Below the pieces are notes generated by a model. It was given only the letters and a program-made list of their open reading frames with translations. It was not told the origin of the DNA and did no database searches. From Citrobacter sp. Awk 4 (GTDB lineage Bacteria > Pseudomonadota > Gammaproteobacteria > Enterobacterales > Enterobacteriaceae), in contig NZ_JANEWG010000018.1 in NCBI RefSeq assembly GCF_028069725.1, positions 1 to 64,000 of the forward strand: 64,000 nt of DNA, written 5' to 3'. The translations under genes were made by a program, and so were the position numbers. Positions 45,409-55,801 of the stretch are shown piece after piece. Position 1 is the first letter of the stretch, and the number at the start of each line of letters is the position of its first letter.

Positions 45409-47370
45409 TTAGCCTTTACGTTTCGGCAGCGTTTTCATCAGTTCATCCGGACTGACCGACGCCACCACACTCCCCGGCAACGGCATTTTCAGAATATGAT
45501 TTTTGATCTTGCCGATGACATGCATTTCACAGGGACGACAATCAAACTTCAGCGTCAGCACTTCATCGCCGTGGACCAGTTGCATCGGCGTGGCTTTCCA
45601 GCTCTTGATATTACCTTTCGCCTGTTTCGGGCACAGGTTAAACGCAAAACGCAGACAGTGTTTGGTGATCATCACCGGTACGTCACCTTTTTCCTCATGC
45701 GCTTCATATGCAGAATCAATCAGTTGTACGCCATAGCGATGGTAAAACTCTCGCGCCTTGTGGTTGTAGACGTTTGCCAGAAAGCTGAGATGGCTTTCCG
45801 GATATACCGGCGCGGGCTCCGCCACCGGTTTACGGCGACCGCGCTGATAGCTGGCGAGACGTGCGGCGTCCAGCATTTCTGTCGCTTCCCGCCGGAACTG
45901 GTTAAGCACGCTGTTCGGCACAAACAGCGCACCGGGCAGATTCACCTGAATATCACGGGCGTAGTACATCGTCTGCCCCAGTTTGGCTAAACCGTCTTTT
46001 AAGTTGTTCAGCGCTTTTTCAGCATTGTTAGCGTCGTCGAACTGACCGTCCAGACTGTGCGTAATGCTGACGCCCTCTTCGCTGGTCAGCGTCAGGAGCA
46101 GTTGTTCCTGCCAGCCCCCCAGTTCAATATCAACCGCCACGCGGCGCTCGCTGGAGGTTTTCGTTAATGCCTGCTGCCAGTTGTGATCAAGGTTGCGATT
46201 GAGCGGGTGATGTGGGCGCACTTTGTGCAGATCCGCAGGCATCTCGTTTGGCCAGACGCGATAACGATTCTGTCCCGTTTTTTCAACGGTATTGGCGCGA
46301 AATCCAACCACGTCACGCTTAATCAGCACATTTAATCCGTCACCGTTTGCCAGCGGTTCCGTGACTTCCACGTCGAGATAATCTTTCGCCACTTTCAGAA
46401 CTTCACCGACCGGAAGACCAATAAATTTCGGTGAATCAAAAGCGCCGATGTCGCCTTTACGGTCATTCACAAAGTAATCGGTGCTGCCGCGGTGGAATGT
46501 TTTGTCCGTCGAGGGAATAAAGAAATGTTCAGTGCGTCCCGCTGATGCCCGGGCCAGGTCGCTACGATCGTCGATAATCGCATCCAGCATTTGCCGATAA
46601 TGGGCGGTGATGTTCTTCACGTAGCTCATGTCTTTGTAGCGCCCTTCAATTTTGAAGGAACGCACACCGGCGTCAATCAACGCCCCCAGATTGGCCGTCT
46701 GGTCATTATCTTTCATTGATAACAGGTGTTTTTCATACGACACGACACGACCCTGATCGTCTTTGAGGGTATACGGCAGTCGGCAGGCCTGGGAACAATC
46801 GCCACGGTTGGCGCTACGTCCGGTCTGCGCATGAGAGATATAACACTGCCCGGAATAGGCCACACACAGCGCACCGTGGACAAAGAACTCAATGGTGGCG
46901 TCGGTCGCCTGATGGATCGCCTGAATCTGGCTCAGACTCAGTTCGCGCGCCAGCACGATCTGGGTAAATCCAACATCAGCAAGAAACTTCGCTTTCTCAA
47001 CGCTGCGAATATCGCACTGGGTACTGGCATGCAGTTCAATGGGCGGGATATCCAGTTCCAGAATCCCCATGTCCTGTACAATCAGCGCGTCCACACCAGT
47101 CTGATACAGATCGGTAATCAACCGCTGTGCGGGTTCCAGCTCATCATCATGCAAAATGGTATTGAGCGTCACAAAGATCTTCGCCCCATAACGGTGAGCG
47201 AAAGGCACCAGTTCCGCAATATCTTTCAGGCTGTTACTGGCGTTATGACGCGCGCCAAAGCCGGGGCCACCGATATAGACGGCATCCGCGCCATGCAAAA
47301 TCGCTTCACGGGCGATGGCCGTGTCGCGGGCCGGGCTTAACAATTCGAGGTGATGAGGTTGCTGGCGCAT
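45409..47370 (-). CDS. rlhA: RlhA, 23S rRNA C2501 hydroxylation protein
   Basis: U32-family protein of 653 residues (YdcP), needed in E. coli for 5-hydroxycytidine at 23S rRNA position 2501. TIM-barrel-like N-terminal half starts LELLSPARDTAIAREAILHGADAVYIG. The U32 signature with iron-sulfur cysteines is visible as NRGDCSQACRLPY (about 193-205) and further Cys lie in ALCVAYSGQCY. A C-terminal extension follows (about 440-653), including HCLRFAFNLCPKQ and FDCRPCEMH. Related to TrhP, but full-length match is to E. coli YdcP. Single gene. Confidence 0.95.
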   Translation of the reverse strand: MRQQPHHLELLSPARDTAIAREAILHGADAVYIGGPGFGARHNASNSLKDIAELVPFAHRYGAKIFVTLNTILHDDELEPAQRLITDLYQTGVDALIVQDMGILELDIPPIELHASTQCDIRSVEKAKFLADVGFTQIVLARELSLSQIQAIHQATDATIEFFVHGALCVAYSGQCYISHAQTGRSANRGDCSQACRLPYTLKDDQGRVVSYEKHLLSMKDNDQTANLGALIDAGVRSFKIEGRYKDMSYVKNITAHYRQMLDAIIDDRSDLARASAGRTEHFFIPSTDKTFHRGSTDYFVNDRKGDIGAFDSPKFIGLPVGEVLKVAKDYLDVEVTEPLANGDGLNVLIKRDVVGFRANTVEKTGQNRYRVWPNEMPADLHKVRPHHPLNRNLDHNWQQALTKTSSERRVAVDIELGGWQEQLLLTLTSEEGVSITHSLDGQFDDANNAEKALNNLKDGLAKLGQTMYYARDIQVNLPGALFVPNSVLNQFRREATEMLDAARLASYQRGRRKPVAEPAPVYPESHLSFLANVYNHKAREFYHRYGVQLIDSAYEAHEEKGDVPVMITKHCLRFAFNLCPKQAKGNIKSWKATPMQLVHGDEVLTLKFDCRPCEMHVIGKIKNHILKMPLPGSVVASVSPDELMKTLPKRKG

Positions 47371-47448
47371 ACAGTGATTACCATCCGATAACAGCGAAAT
47401 GGCGGCTATTGTAGTCAGAAGCGCCGATTTACGGAATACTTTTCCCGT

Positions 47449-47985
47449 TTAACCCTGTGGGTAATGAATGAGTGAATGAAAGTGCGCGGTTTGCCCGCTG
47501 CTGTTGCGATACGCGTGGGCAACATCCCCGGCAAAACGCACGCCTTCTCCGGCCTGTAGCGTTTTCCATTCACCGTTGATGCACATGTCCAGCTGACCTG
47601 AAATGACCACCACATGTTCGATCACGCCGTGTTCATGCGGGGTTGATTCACTGAGCGCGCCGGGCGCCAACAGAATGGAAAAATGGTCAAAACAGAGCTC
47701 GGGATCCCAGGGAAACAGCGGTGTGACCACCATCGCTTGCTGTTGTGGATCAAATGCAGGCGGTGTCACGGATTCCGGTGGCGTAATAAAGGTTGAAAAC
47801 GGCACGTTCAATCCCGTCGCTATCTTCCATAACGTCGCCACCGTGGGACTGGACTCATTGCGTTCTATTTGCCCAAGCATGGCTTTTGAGACGCCCGTCG
47901 CCTCGGCCAGACGCGACAGACTCCATTCACGCTGCTGACGTAGCGTTTTCAGGGTGGTGGCCAAATAGTGAGTCAGATTATCCAT
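47449..47985 (-). CDS. sutR: SutR, XRE-cupin regulator of sulfur use
   Basis: Regulator of 178 residues, same length as E. coli SutR (YdcN). XRE helix-turn-helix at about 8-62 (WSLSRLAEATGVSKAMLGQIE), then a cupin sensor domain with HEHGVIEHVVVISGQ. E. coli SutR affects genes of sulfur utilisation. The start at 47985 follows a perfect AGGAGG; the longer frame would run through the operator. Divergent from ydcO with repeated sequences between. Confidence 0.95.
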   Translation of the reverse strand: MDNLTHYLATTLKTLRQQREWSLSRLAEATGVSKAMLGQIERNESSPTVATLWKIATGLNVPFSTFITPPESVTPPAFDPQQQAMVVTPLFPWDPELCFDHFSILLAPGALSESTPHEHGVIEHVVVISGQLDMCINGEWKTLQAGEGVRFAGDVAHAYRNSSGQTAHFHSLIHYPQG

Positions 47986-48021
47986 TTTATCCTCCTGTAA
48001 AGAGTCAGCGTACCACTTGTA

Positions 48022-48068
48022 CGCTATAACGCACAAATGTTACAGTGAACGACCGCTATAACGCACAA
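48022..48068. promoter_or_regulatory. SutR operator repeats candidate
   Basis: The 15-base sequence CGCTATAACGCACAA occurs twice as exact direct repeats, at 48022-48036 and 48054-48068, 32 bases apart (about three helical turns). The first copy also forms an imperfect palindrome with TTGTACG to its left (48018-48024). They lie between divergent sutR and ydcO, the second copy 11 bases before the ydcO ATG. Autoregulation by SutR is the simplest reading. Confidence 0.7.
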
Positions 48069-48078
48069 GAAGGTGCCC

Positions 48079-49245
48079 ATGCGTTCGTTTTCTGTTCCTC
48101 TGCCTACGGTGTTGTCTGGATTTGTCGCCGTTCTGGTGGGCTATGCGAGTTCCGCTGCCATCATCTGGCAAGCGGCAATTGCCGCCGGTGCAACCACCGG
48201 TCAAATCGCCGGGTGGATGACGGCGCTCGGCGTCGCCATGGGCGTCAGTACCCTCGCGTTAACGTTGTGGTATCGCGCGCCAGTGCTGACCGCATGGTCG
48301 ACCCCAGGCGCGGCGTTGTTGGTCACCGGACTACAGGGATTGACGCTTCAGGAGGCGGTTGGCGTTTTCATTGTCGCCAATCTGTTGATTGTCCTGTGTG
48401 GGGTTACCGGACTGTTTGCCAGGTTAATGCAGATAATTCCACACTCTCTCGCAGCGGCAATGCTGGCTGGGATCCTGCTGCGCTTTGGGTTGCAGGCTTT
48501 TAACCGCTTTGACGGTGAGTTTTTACTGTGCGCCAGTATGTTTATCGCCTGGCTGGTGATGAAAATCATCGCGCCGCGCTACGCCATCATCGCCGCGATG
48601 CTGGCGGGAATGGTGATTGCGTTGCTGAAAGGTGACGTTGTCACGCAAAGTATTCAATTATCGCCGGTGTTCCCTGCATTTACCGCCCCACAGTTTTCCT
48701 TTGCGCACAGCCTTAGCGTGGCGCTACCGCTGTTTCTGGTCACGATGGCGTCGCAAAATGCTCCCGGCATCGCCACCATGAAAGCCTCGGGTTATGCGTT
48801 GCCGGTCTCGCCGCTGATCATTTTCACCGGACTTCTGGCGCTGCTTTTCTCCCCCTTTGGCGTCTTTTCCATTTGTATTGCCGCCATTACGGCGGCGATT
48901 TGCCAAAGCCCGGAAGCACATCCGGACGCCAAACGTCGCTGGATGGCGGCGGCATCGGCGGGAGTATTTTATCTGCTGGCCGGCGTGTTTGGTGGATCTG
49001 TCACCAGCCTGATGGCCGCCCTTCCCGTCACCTGGATTCAGATGCTGGCCGGACTTGCCCTGTTAGGCACCATTGGTGGAAGTCTGTATCAGGCGCTGAA
49101 CAGCGTGACGGAACGCGATGCCGCTGTCGTTACATTTCTGGTAACAGCAAGCGGAGTGACGTTGCTGGGGATCGGCGCCGCATTCTGGGGGCTCATTGCC
49201 GGAGGAGTTTGCTACAGCGCGTTAGGCCTGGCGCGTCGCGCATAG
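48079..49245 (+). CDS. ydcO: YdcO, benzoate-transporter-family protein
   Basis: Inner-membrane transporter of 388 residues with 11-12 helices, BenE family (benzoate/proton symporter fold related to NCS2/SulP). Conserved stretches ASSAAIIWQAAIAAGATTGQ and MASQNAPGIATMKASGY. The ATG at 48079 (MRSFSVPLPTVL) follows AAGG; a GTG two codons earlier is in frame. E. coli YdcO substrate unknown. Control by the adjacent SutR suggests a sulfur-containing or related substrate; speculative. Confidence 0.93.
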   Translation: MRSFSVPLPTVLSGFVAVLVGYASSAAIIWQAAIAAGATTGQIAGWMTALGVAMGVSTLALTLWYRAPVLTAWSTPGAALLVTGLQGLTLQEAVGVFIVANLLIVLCGVTGLFARLMQIIPHSLAAAMLAGILLRFGLQAFNRFDGEFLLCASMFIAWLVMKIIAPRYAIIAAMLAGMVIALLKGDVVTQSIQLSPVFPAFTAPQFSFAHSLSVALPLFLVTMASQNAPGIATMKASGYALPVSPLIIFTGLLALLFSPFGVFSICIAAITAAICQSPEAHPDAKRRWMAAASAGVFYLLAGVFGGSVTSLMAALPVTWIQMLAGLALLGTIGGSLYQALNSVTERDAAVVTFLVTASGVTLLGIGAAFWGLIAGGVCYSALGLARRA

Positions 49246-49332
49246 CTGAGACGGTTTTAAACGATGGCTGAAAGGATTTACGAAGCAAAAAACCGATACG
49301 AGGGCGAGCAAGCGAAGAGTGGGAGACAAAAA

Positions 49333-49358
49333 ATTGCGCCATCCGAAGATGGCGCAAT
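49333..49358 (-). terminator. ydcL intrinsic terminator
   Basis: 10-bp perfect stem (49333-49342 with 49349-49358) followed on the minus strand by U-rich sequence. It begins 5 bases after the ydcL stop codon. Confidence 0.88.
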
Positions 49359-49362
49359 GTGC

Positions 49363-50040
49363 TTATTTTTGACCTGTTTTATTGACATCAAACATGGTCG
49401 CATCGGTCGCCATGTCGTCAACAACTTGCTTCAACGCTTCGAACGTCATTTGCGTTTTTTCGTTGTTCAGGTCTTTACCTTCACCCTGACGCACAACTTT
49501 AATCACCGGCTTGTTGGTTGCCGCGTCGATCAGCTCGCCTTCAAAGTAGAGGTGGGTGTCCATGTCACGATGGCCAGTCGCCATCTGCGTACCTGCAACC
49601 ACTAACGCTACAGGAACCACTTCATAGAATTGCAGTCCTTCTTTGCTGGTATCCACACCAGTGATCGCACCGCGGAAAATCAGAGTGCGAGGACCTGCGG
49701 TTGCGACCAGCGGTTTACGCTGTCCGAGAGCCGTTTTCATTTTGGTGTTGGTATAGCTCAGCAGTTTATCCAGTACTTGCTGTCCAATCTGAGTGCTTGG
49801 CTTAGGTACCGGGTAATAGGTAATCGGATTATAAACAATGTTGTCATAATTTGATTGTTTAAAGCCAGGATCGACCCAACGTAAAACAGGATGCCCCGTA
49901 GCAGATTTTGTTTCCTTAAGACCAGAATAGTCTTTTAAAAAACCCGAGTATTTCTCTGGCTGAGTGATTTTTGACGCACAGCCCGACAACGCCAGTAAAC
50001 CAGTAAGCACTGCAACTTTTATTAAAGTTTGAGCACGCAT
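49363..50040 (-). CDS. ydcL: YdcL lipoprotein (DUF3313)
   Basis: Lipoprotein of 225 residues. Signal MRAQTLIKVAVLTGLLALSGC has a lipobox with Cys21; Ala at +2 predicts transfer to the outer membrane. The mature part has a DUF3313 domain and is very close to E. coli YdcL (for example ITGVDTSKEGLQFYEVVPVALVVAGTQ). Start at 50040 follows AAGGGA; the longer upstream frame would mask the signal. Function unknown. Monocistronic with its own terminator. Confidence 0.94.
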   Translation of the reverse strand: MRAQTLIKVAVLTGLLALSGCASKITQPEKYSGFLKDYSGLKETKSATGHPVLRWVDPGFKQSNYDNIVYNPITYYPVPKPSTQIGQQVLDKLLSYTNTKMKTALGQRKPLVATAGPRTLIFRGAITGVDTSKEGLQFYEVVPVALVVAGTQMATGHRDMDTHLYFEGELIDAATNKPVIKVVRQGEGKDLNNEKTQMTFEALKQVVDDMATDATMFDVNKTGQK

Positions 50041-50207
50041 GAAACGATCCCTTAGTTTTTGAAGATATGCATCCGAAATAATAGCAAAGAGAAAATAAAT
50101 ACGATGTACCAAAAATGGTATCACCTGCACAAATTTTATATCTGCGTTCGCTAAAACAACGAATTCCGAACGCAGCGCAGATGACAATCATCGTCTGGCA
50201 ATCGGAA

Positions 50208-50804
50208 TTACCCGTTTTTACGCGCCAGTATTGTCGCAAAACGTAATTTAATTCGGTTGCCATTAGCATCCGTACGATGTAATTCTCCGACATCTTCGTT
50301 GTATTTCAGCAGTTCCCAGCCTTCATAATAATCGCGCAATTCACCCTCTTTAAAGGTAAAGGGGAAATCTACGGTACACGGGAAATCTTCCGTATCCATC
50401 GCCGCCACGATCAGGTTATAGCCTCCCGGTTTTGTGCAGCGCTGCATATTCGCAATCAATCCCGGAATGGTGTTTGCTTCAAGGAACATCAACACCACGG
50501 TAGAAAGAATAAAATCATACTCGCCGTCAAAACTCAGCGTATTGAGATCGACAACCTTCTCATGCACGTTTTCCAGCCCTTCCGCCGCTTTAATGCGTGT
50601 CACGTTGGCGATACTCATCGGGTTTTTATCCCATGCCGTCACGTCGAAACCGTTGGCCGCCAGATAAAGGCTATTGCGGCCATTGCCACAGCCCAGATCC
50701 AGTGTTTTTCCAGGTTTGACAACCTTAACGGCCTCTAACACTTCAGAATGGGTGCGGGTGAGATCGTATTTTTCAGTAAAGTAATTTTCGTCGCGAAGGG
50801 TCAT
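50208..50804 (-). CDS. tehB: TehB tellurite methyltransferase
   Basis: S-adenosylmethionine-dependent methyltransferase of 198 residues, class I fold. SAM-binding motif I is [18 protein letters not shown] (about 36-53). Detoxifies tellurite, and selenite in related proteins, by methylation; overexpression of tehAB confers tellurite resistance in E. coli. Start overlaps the tehA stop (ATGA, 50801-50804), so tehA and tehB are co-translated. Confidence 0.95.
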   Translation of the reverse strand: MTLRDENYFTEKYDLTRTHSEVLEAVKVVKPGKTLDLGCGNGRNSLYLAANGFDVTAWDKNPMSIANVTRIKAAEGLENVHEKVVDLNTLSFDGEYDFILSTVVLMFLEANTIPGLIANMQRCTKPGGYNLIVAAMDTEDFPCTVDFPFTFKEGELRDYYEGWELLKYNEDVGELHRTDANGNRIKLRFATILARKNG

Positions 50805-51805
50805 TTTTTATCCTCAGATTTTTGTAATGTTGCACGTTCGGCGCGAATCAGCAGTCTTCCCTGCATCAGTAAAGCAACCGTACGTACCAGCAATAACGCA
50901 ATGATAAAATTGGTGAAAATAAACAGTGGGATCGACAAAGTATGGAAAAACCCTGTCGGCGAGCCATTCCCCAGATGCAATCCTGTGGTAGCCAGCGCAG
51001 AAACGCCGAACGAGAAACTCCAGAACGAGGCATTAAACGGTTGCGACAGATACCACGGCATTAACCGCAACATAAAAAGCAGTTGCAACAAACCGTAGCC
51101 AAACAGCATTTTCGCCAGAATATCGCCTTCGCCACCGTTGACACTCAGCCAGGCGCTACAGGCCACCAGCGCGGGCGCTAACTGAATGCCAAGAGAGGTG
51201 CGCAACATTGTTGGCAACTCTCCGGCGCTGCGCAGACGCTGCAAAATAACCGGCTCCAGGCTCAGCCACGAGAACACACCGGCACCTAAAAAGACCAGAC
51301 CGGCATCATTGAAACCGAGCGCACCGCAGGCCATCGCGCTGATAAAGTTGTTCGCCACCGTCGGCAAATACAAACCCGGTGTCGTGGCTTCTTCCGGATG
51401 TGAGCCCCGCCACAATCCGGCTGTTTGCCACGCGGCGTAAGTTAACTGAATGACGACGCCAATACTGAATAACACAACCGATAACGGACGACACCAGGGC
51501 ACAAAGCCAATGGCGACCAGCATGGTCGTCGCGGGGAACAGGCTCACAAAGCTGCTCATCACCGGATGGCGCACTTCGGCCAGCACACTGTGGGGAAAGC
51601 GCACCAGGCGACTGAGAAACGCAAGCGTCAGCAATCCCCAGATGATCATCGCCAGTATCACCAGACCATCGCCTATCCAGTGGCTTACAGGCCAAATCTG
51701 ACTTGCATATCGCCATGCGAAGCCCATACCGATGGTGCCCAGGACCATGCCAAAGTATCCCGCAGGAAGATTGAGCACCCGGTCGTTCTGTTTTTTATTA
51801 CTCAT
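50801..51805 (-). CDS. tehA: TehA tellurite-resistance/SLAC1-family channel
   Basis: Inner-membrane protein of 334 residues with ten helices, TehA/SLAC1 anion-channel family. Conserved N-terminal [22 protein letters not shown] and the central Phe-gated pore family fold are expected; E. coli TehA has 330 residues. Transports small anions; also linked to quaternary ammonium susceptibility. First gene of tehAB, divergent from ydcK. Confidence 0.94.
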   Translation of the reverse strand: MSNKKQNDRVLNLPAGYFGMVLGTIGMGFAWRYASQIWPVSHWIGDGLVILAMIIWGLLTLAFLSRLVRFPHSVLAEVRHPVMSSFVSLFPATTMLVAIGFVPWCRPLSVVLFSIGVVIQLTYAAWQTAGLWRGSHPEEATTPGLYLPTVANNFISAMACGALGFNDAGLVFLGAGVFSWLSLEPVILQRLRSAGELPTMLRTSLGIQLAPALVACSAWLSVNGGEGDILAKMLFGYGLLQLLFMLRLMPWYLSQPFNASFWSFSFGVSALATTGLHLGNGSPTGFFHTLSIPLFIFTNFIIALLLVRTVALLMQGRLLIRAERATLQKSEDKK

Positions 51806-51917
51806 TTCGTTTAATTTATAAATTATATTTGAAATGCATTTTATGAAATTTCGCTATGTTTATCCAGAGCCGAAATATTTGCTACGGTTATCTTAAGCGA
51901 CTGAGTGGAAATAACCC

Positions 51918-52898
51918 ATGACCAAATATCGTTTGAGTGAAGAACAGCGATCTTTTAGTTTTCAGGAGAATGGCAGTAAAAAAAGCGTCCTCCTGCGCCA
52001 AATCATCGCGCTGCAAGACTTTAACGACGTCAAGGCGGGCACGCCAGGTGGCTGGGTGGACGCGGATTCCGTTCTCGCGCAGGAAGGTCACTGCTGGATC
52101 TACGATGAAAATAGTCTTGCTTTTGCCGGAGCGCGGATTTCCGGGAATGCCCGAATTACCCAGCATTGTGTGATCAAAGAGGACGCGCAAATCGGTGACA
52201 ACACCTGGATAGACCAGGCAGAAATCAGTCATGGCGCCCGAATAAGTGACAATGTCACCATTCAGCATTCCGTGGTTCGCGGTATTTGTCACCTCTTTGG
52301 CGATGCGCGTGTTTTGCATCAGTCCGAAATTATCGCCGCGATTGGGTTAACGCGCGCTAATGACCTGATATTGCAAATCTATGACCGCGCCACGGTAAGT
52401 CGCTCGCGGGTAGTGCATCAGGCGCAAATCTATGGGGATGCGATCGTCAATGAGGCATTTATCGAACACCGTGCTGAAGTGTTTGATTTTGCGCTGATCG
52501 AAGGCAATGCCGAAAACAATGTCTGGATTTGCGATTGCGCGAAAGTGTACGGTCACGCCCGTATCATTGCCGGTACTCACGAGGATGCCATACCCACCCT
52601 GCGCTACAGCTCGCAGGTGGCCGAACACGCGACCGTGGAAGGGAATTGTGTGTTGAAACATCACGTGCTGGTCGGCGGGCGCGCCCATCTGAGCGGCGGG
52701 CCCATTTTGCTCGATGATCATGTTTTAATCGAGGGCGACACCCGTGTGATGGGCGAAGTATTGATAGAACACCGTGTTGAAATCAGCGACCGGGCGACGG
52801 TGGAAGCCTTTGATGGCGACAGTATTCACCTGCGCGGGCCGAAGACCATTAACGGTGAGCAGCATATTACGCGTACTCCCTTAGCGGGTTTACTGTGA
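51918..52898 (+). CDS. ydcK: YdcK, left-handed beta-helix protein
   Basis: Protein of 326 residues made largely of hexapeptide-type repeats (for example [25 protein letters not shown], split over several coils), as in left-handed beta-helix acyltransferases. Same family and length as E. coli YdcK, unknown function. The weak GGAA before ATG 51918 is the only ribosome-site candidate. Its 3' end overlaps the convergent rimL end by 9 bases. Confidence 0.92.
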   Translation: MTKYRLSEEQRSFSFQENGSKKSVLLRQIIALQDFNDVKAGTPGGWVDADSVLAQEGHCWIYDENSLAFAGARISGNARITQHCVIKEDAQIGDNTWIDQAEISHGARISDNVTIQHSVVRGICHLFGDARVLHQSEIIAAIGLTRANDLILQIYDRATVSRSRVVHQAQIYGDAIVNEAFIEHRAEVFDFALIEGNAENNVWICDCAKVYGHARIIAGTHEDAIPTLRYSSQVAEHATVEGNCVLKHHVLVGGRAHLSGGPILLDDHVLIEGDTRVMGEVLIEHRVEISDRATVEAFDGDSIHLRGPKTINGEQHITRTPLAGLL

Positions 52899-53435
52899 AA
52901 CAGTATCAATAATACGGGCGTACATATTGACGTCGTGATAATCGCCGTTGAGAAACTCAGCCTGTTTCATACAGCCTTCCAGCGTGAAGCCATTGTGGAG
53001 AGCCACGCGGTTGCTTCTGGCGTTATCGACACGGCATTTGATGACAAAGCGTCGGATCTCGCCACGCTGCGCATAAAAATGGATTACGCCCTGCAGCGCC
53101 CGCGAAAGGATCCCCTGCCCCTGATTTTCTTCATCCAGCCAGTAACCGATATAGGCCGTTTTATTAAGCGGTTCGATTGCATTAAACGAAATAACGCCCA
53201 CAACATCGTCATGATTAAAAATAAGGTACATTTTGGCGTAGCCGCGCTGATGCAACATCATGTTGCCCAGTACGGTTTTGCGGGTGTCCTCTTCTGAATT
53301 GACGAATTGCGGCCAGTCCAGCGATTGTTGCAGCCACGCTTTATTTTTGAGGATTAACTGGTGCAGCGGTGTCACATGACTTTCGTCTACCGCCCGCAGT
53401 TGTAAGGAGTCGTCGAGAGTGATGATGTCGGACAT
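52890..53435 (-). CDS. rimL: RimL ribosomal L12 N-acetyltransferase
   Basis: GNAT acetyltransferase of 181 residues that converts ribosomal protein L12 to L7 by acetylating its N-terminal Ser. Acetyl-CoA loop at [17 protein letters not shown] (about 99-115); the C-terminal stretch [22 protein letters not shown] is typical of the Rim family. Start at 53435 ([13 protein letters not shown]) fits the family; an earlier Met would add six residues. No strong Shine-Dalgarno at either. Ends inside the ydcK terminus. Confidence 0.93.
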   Translation of the reverse strand: MSDIITLDDSLQLRAVDESHVTPLHQLILKNKAWLQQSLDWPQFVNSEEDTRKTVLGNMMLHQRGYAKMYLIFNHDDVVGVISFNAIEPLNKTAYIGYWLDEENQGQGILSRALQGVIHFYAQRGEIRRFVIKCRVDNARSNRVALHNGFTLEGCMKQAEFLNGDYHDVNMYARIIDTVSQ

Positions 53436-53486
53436 TTCAGGCCATTTCCACATTGAAAATTAAGATGGCCAGAATAATATCAGATG

Positions 53487-53517
53487 AAGGGCCTCACCGC
53501 AGGTGAAGCCCTTTTTG
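53487..53517. terminator. Hairpin between rimL and ydcH
   Basis: Stem of 11 pairs with one mismatch (53487-53498 with 53502-53513) followed on the plus strand by TTT. On the minus strand it lies just after ydcH and is followed by a poor UUCAUCU tail. It may end ydcH transcription, or mark the 3' end of an unrecognised plus-strand transcript. Confidence 0.5.
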
Positions 53518-53525
53518 TACATGCG

Positions 53526-53744
53526 TTATTCAACGCTTTCTTTTTGCAACATTTTAAGCAGATCGTCCTTCAACAGGAGTTTCTGTTTCTTCAGGCGAAC
53601 AATATCCAAATTGTATCCACGGCCATCAGAACCTTCCAGCCGGGCAATCTCGTGATCAAGTTTATTGTGTTTTTCAAACAAGGACAGAAAGCGAGGATTC
53701 TCGGTTTTCAGTCGGGAAATGAGATCTCTGTACTCTGGAAACAT
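53526..53744 (-). CDS. ydcH: YdcH, DUF465 family small protein
   Basis: Protein of 72 residues, predicted helical hairpin/coiled coil (RDLISRLKTENPRFLSLFEKHNKLDHEI...), DUF465 family, cytoplasmic. The start at 53744 (MFPEYRDL) follows GGGAG; the open frame continues upstream without family support. Two residues shorter than E. coli YdcH. Function unknown. Confidence 0.93.
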   Translation of the reverse strand: MFPEYRDLISRLKTENPRFLSLFEKHNKLDHEIARLEGSDGRGYNLDIVRLKKQKLLLKDDLLKMLQKESVE

Positions 53745-53876
53745 ACGCTCTCCCTGTGAGTGGCAAAAATGTGTATGGGAAATACACACAGCCAGCTTAC
53801 GCAATTAACACAGGGAATACTGCGAACGGGATCGAGTTTAAATCGTGTACAGACGTCAACGGCAGGAAATGTAAAA

Positions 53877-53903
53877 ACGGCTCTTCCCGTCAGGAAGAGC
53901 CGT
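53877..53903 (-). terminator. opgD intrinsic terminator
   Basis: 11-bp perfect stem (53877-53887 with 53893-53903), five-base loop, followed on the minus strand by a run of U (complement of 53873-53877). It starts 8 bases after the opgD stop. Confidence 0.92.
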
Positions 53904-53911
53904 GATAAACG

Positions 53912-55570
53912 TTACTCGCGCATGATGCGATCGTCGACATACTTGCGTTTGTCTGGGGCTGGCGGGAAATAGTGATATAGCCAGGTTTCACTGATTGCAT
54001 CACCCTGACAGCGCAGGAACAGGCGCATATCCACCGGGTCGGTAGAGTCCGAGGTGGGATACCAGTCAAACTGAATGCGATACCCGTCGAAAGGTTCAAC
54101 ATAGAGAATTTCGACTTGTTTTGCTTCACCGCTGGAAAGCGTGATCACCGGTTCGATGCCTTTCGGTGCCGCGGCTTTCAGGTCACCGCCGACAAAATCA
54201 ATGGCAAAGCGACGACACCATTTCTCCGGGTAATGCTCACCCGGCGCCCAACCTTCCGGGAAGCCGCCCATACCGGTGCGGGTTGCCATCACGCGCGCCA
54301 GCGGCGAACGTACAGGCGGTTGCGCGCTCCAGTACAAACGATATTTGAACGCCAGTTCGTCACCGGCTTTAATCGCTTTCTCCGGTTGCCAGAAGCAGAC
54401 GATGTTATCCAGCGTTTCCCCGGTAGTCGGGATCTCCATCAGGCCAATCGTGCCCTTGCCCCATTGATTGCGCGGCTCGACCCACAGGCTTGGGCGTTTG
54501 TTATACCAACCCATGATGTCCTGATAGTGGGTAAAATCACGATCAAGCTGCAACAGACCAAACCCTCTCGGGTTGTTGTCGGTATAAGCGTTGAACTGCA
54601 GTTTTTGCGGATTATTCAGCGGACGACAAACCCATTCACCGTTGCCGCGCCACATCGCCAGGCGATCGGAATCGTGAATCTGCGGGTGAATGGTGTCGCA
54701 CATACGGCGTTCGTTATTACCGCAGCTGAACATACTGGTCATTGGCGCAATGCCCAGTTGCTGAATGTCTTTACGGGCATAGATGTGATTTTCCACATCC
54801 ATGATCACCTGCGTCTTCTCGCAATGGATCACAAACTTATAGGCGCCTGTGACGCTTGGGCTGTCTAACAGCGCGTACACCGTAAACGTGGTGTCGCCCG
54901 GCTTCGCGGTTTCAAACCAGAACGCCGTGAAATCAGGAAACTCTTCTTTCTTATCCGCGTAGGTATCAACCGCCAGACCGCGCGCAGACAAACCGTACTG
55001 GTAGGTGTCATCAACGGCACGGAAATAGCTGGCACCGAGGAACGACACAATGTCGCGACGCGCCAGTTCCGGTGCCTTAAACGCGCGGAAACCGGCAAAC
55101 CCAAGGTCGGTCTGCCCTTCCAGTTGTTTTGTGTCGACGCCTGCATCGTTGTATTTGAACAGTTCCGGGCGGAAGTGGATCTCACGCGCCTGATGCGTTC
55201 CTGCATCCACGGAGAACATCCGCACGCGACGACGGAATCCCATCCCGACATGGAAGAACTGCACATCGAGCTCGCGGCCTTCAACGTTATTCCACAGCGA
55301 CTGTTCGGCATCATACTGGATGCTGTTGTACGCCTGCGGCGTCAGATTCGCCAGCGTATTCGGCAGTGCGCGAGTCGCGCCGCCCCACGGTTTCTCGGCC
55401 AGGTCGTGCGCCATGGATTGCAGAACAGAGAAGTCAAAACGGACGGTTTGACCATCGGCAATGTCGGATTCGGCCGCAAAGGCAGCGCGAGAAAAGAGAG
55501 ATGCAATACCACTGGTACCGCACACGGCGGCCATTGCCATTGAACCTTGAATAAATCGTCTACGATCCAT
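53912..55570 (-). CDS. opgD: OpgD glucan biosynthesis protein D
   Basis: Periplasmic protein of 552 residues that shapes osmoregulated periplasmic glucans, controlling chain length. N-terminus [20 protein letters not shown] is a twin-arginine signal, and the protein is exported by Tat in E. coli. The rest is the MdoG family double beta-sandwich; recently the E. coli protein was shown to have beta-1,2-glucanase activity. Start at 55570 chosen from the Tat signal; the frame stays open 32 codons further without signal-like sequence. Close to E. coli OpgD along the whole length. Confidence 0.95.
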   Translation of the reverse strand: MDRRRFIQGSMAMAAVCGTSGIASLFSRAAFAAESDIADGQTVRFDFSVLQSMAHDLAEKPWGGATRALPNTLANLTPQAYNSIQYDAEQSLWNNVEGRELDVQFFHVGMGFRRRVRMFSVDAGTHQAREIHFRPELFKYNDAGVDTKQLEGQTDLGFAGFRAFKAPELARRDIVSFLGASYFRAVDDTYQYGLSARGLAVDTYADKKEEFPDFTAFWFETAKPGDTTFTVYALLDSPSVTGAYKFVIHCEKTQVIMDVENHIYARKDIQQLGIAPMTSMFSCGNNERRMCDTIHPQIHDSDRLAMWRGNGEWVCRPLNNPQKLQFNAYTDNNPRGFGLLQLDRDFTHYQDIMGWYNKRPSLWVEPRNQWGKGTIGLMEIPTTGETLDNIVCFWQPEKAIKAGDELAFKYRLYWSAQPPVRSPLARVMATRTGMGGFPEGWAPGEHYPEKWCRRFAIDFVGGDLKAAAPKGIEPVITLSSGEAKQVEILYVEPFDGYRIQFDWYPTSDSTDPVDMRLFLRCQGDAISETWLYHYFPPAPDKRKYVDDRIMRE

Positions 55571-55801
55571 ACCTGAAAGTGAGTCCTTCTGGTCGTGTGA
55601 ATGGTCCCGCGCTGGTATGTAACAGCGGCAAGAGAGTGCACGTTTCTGAGCGCTCACTCTAGACAAAATCGATTAATAATCCAATTGTTGCCCGCCGATA
55701 ATCTGTACAAAAATGAAAATATTTTATGTCGATCGGAACAGACTGATTCCAATGTAAAGTTAGCACAGGGTTATTACAGGGTTGAAACATGTTAATCGGC
55801 G

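Noticed and set aside
46726-47340. 204-codon plus-strand open frame inside rlhA
   Set aside because: Opposite strand of a highly conserved coding sequence; translated product has no familiar features.
53770-53787. Inverted repeat TGTGTA...TACACA upstream of ydcH
   Set aside because: Short and AT-rich, plausible by chance; no adjacent regulator to tie it to.
54116-54868. 250-codon plus-strand open frame inside opgD
   Set aside because: Antisense to opgD; no start signal and unlikely composition.
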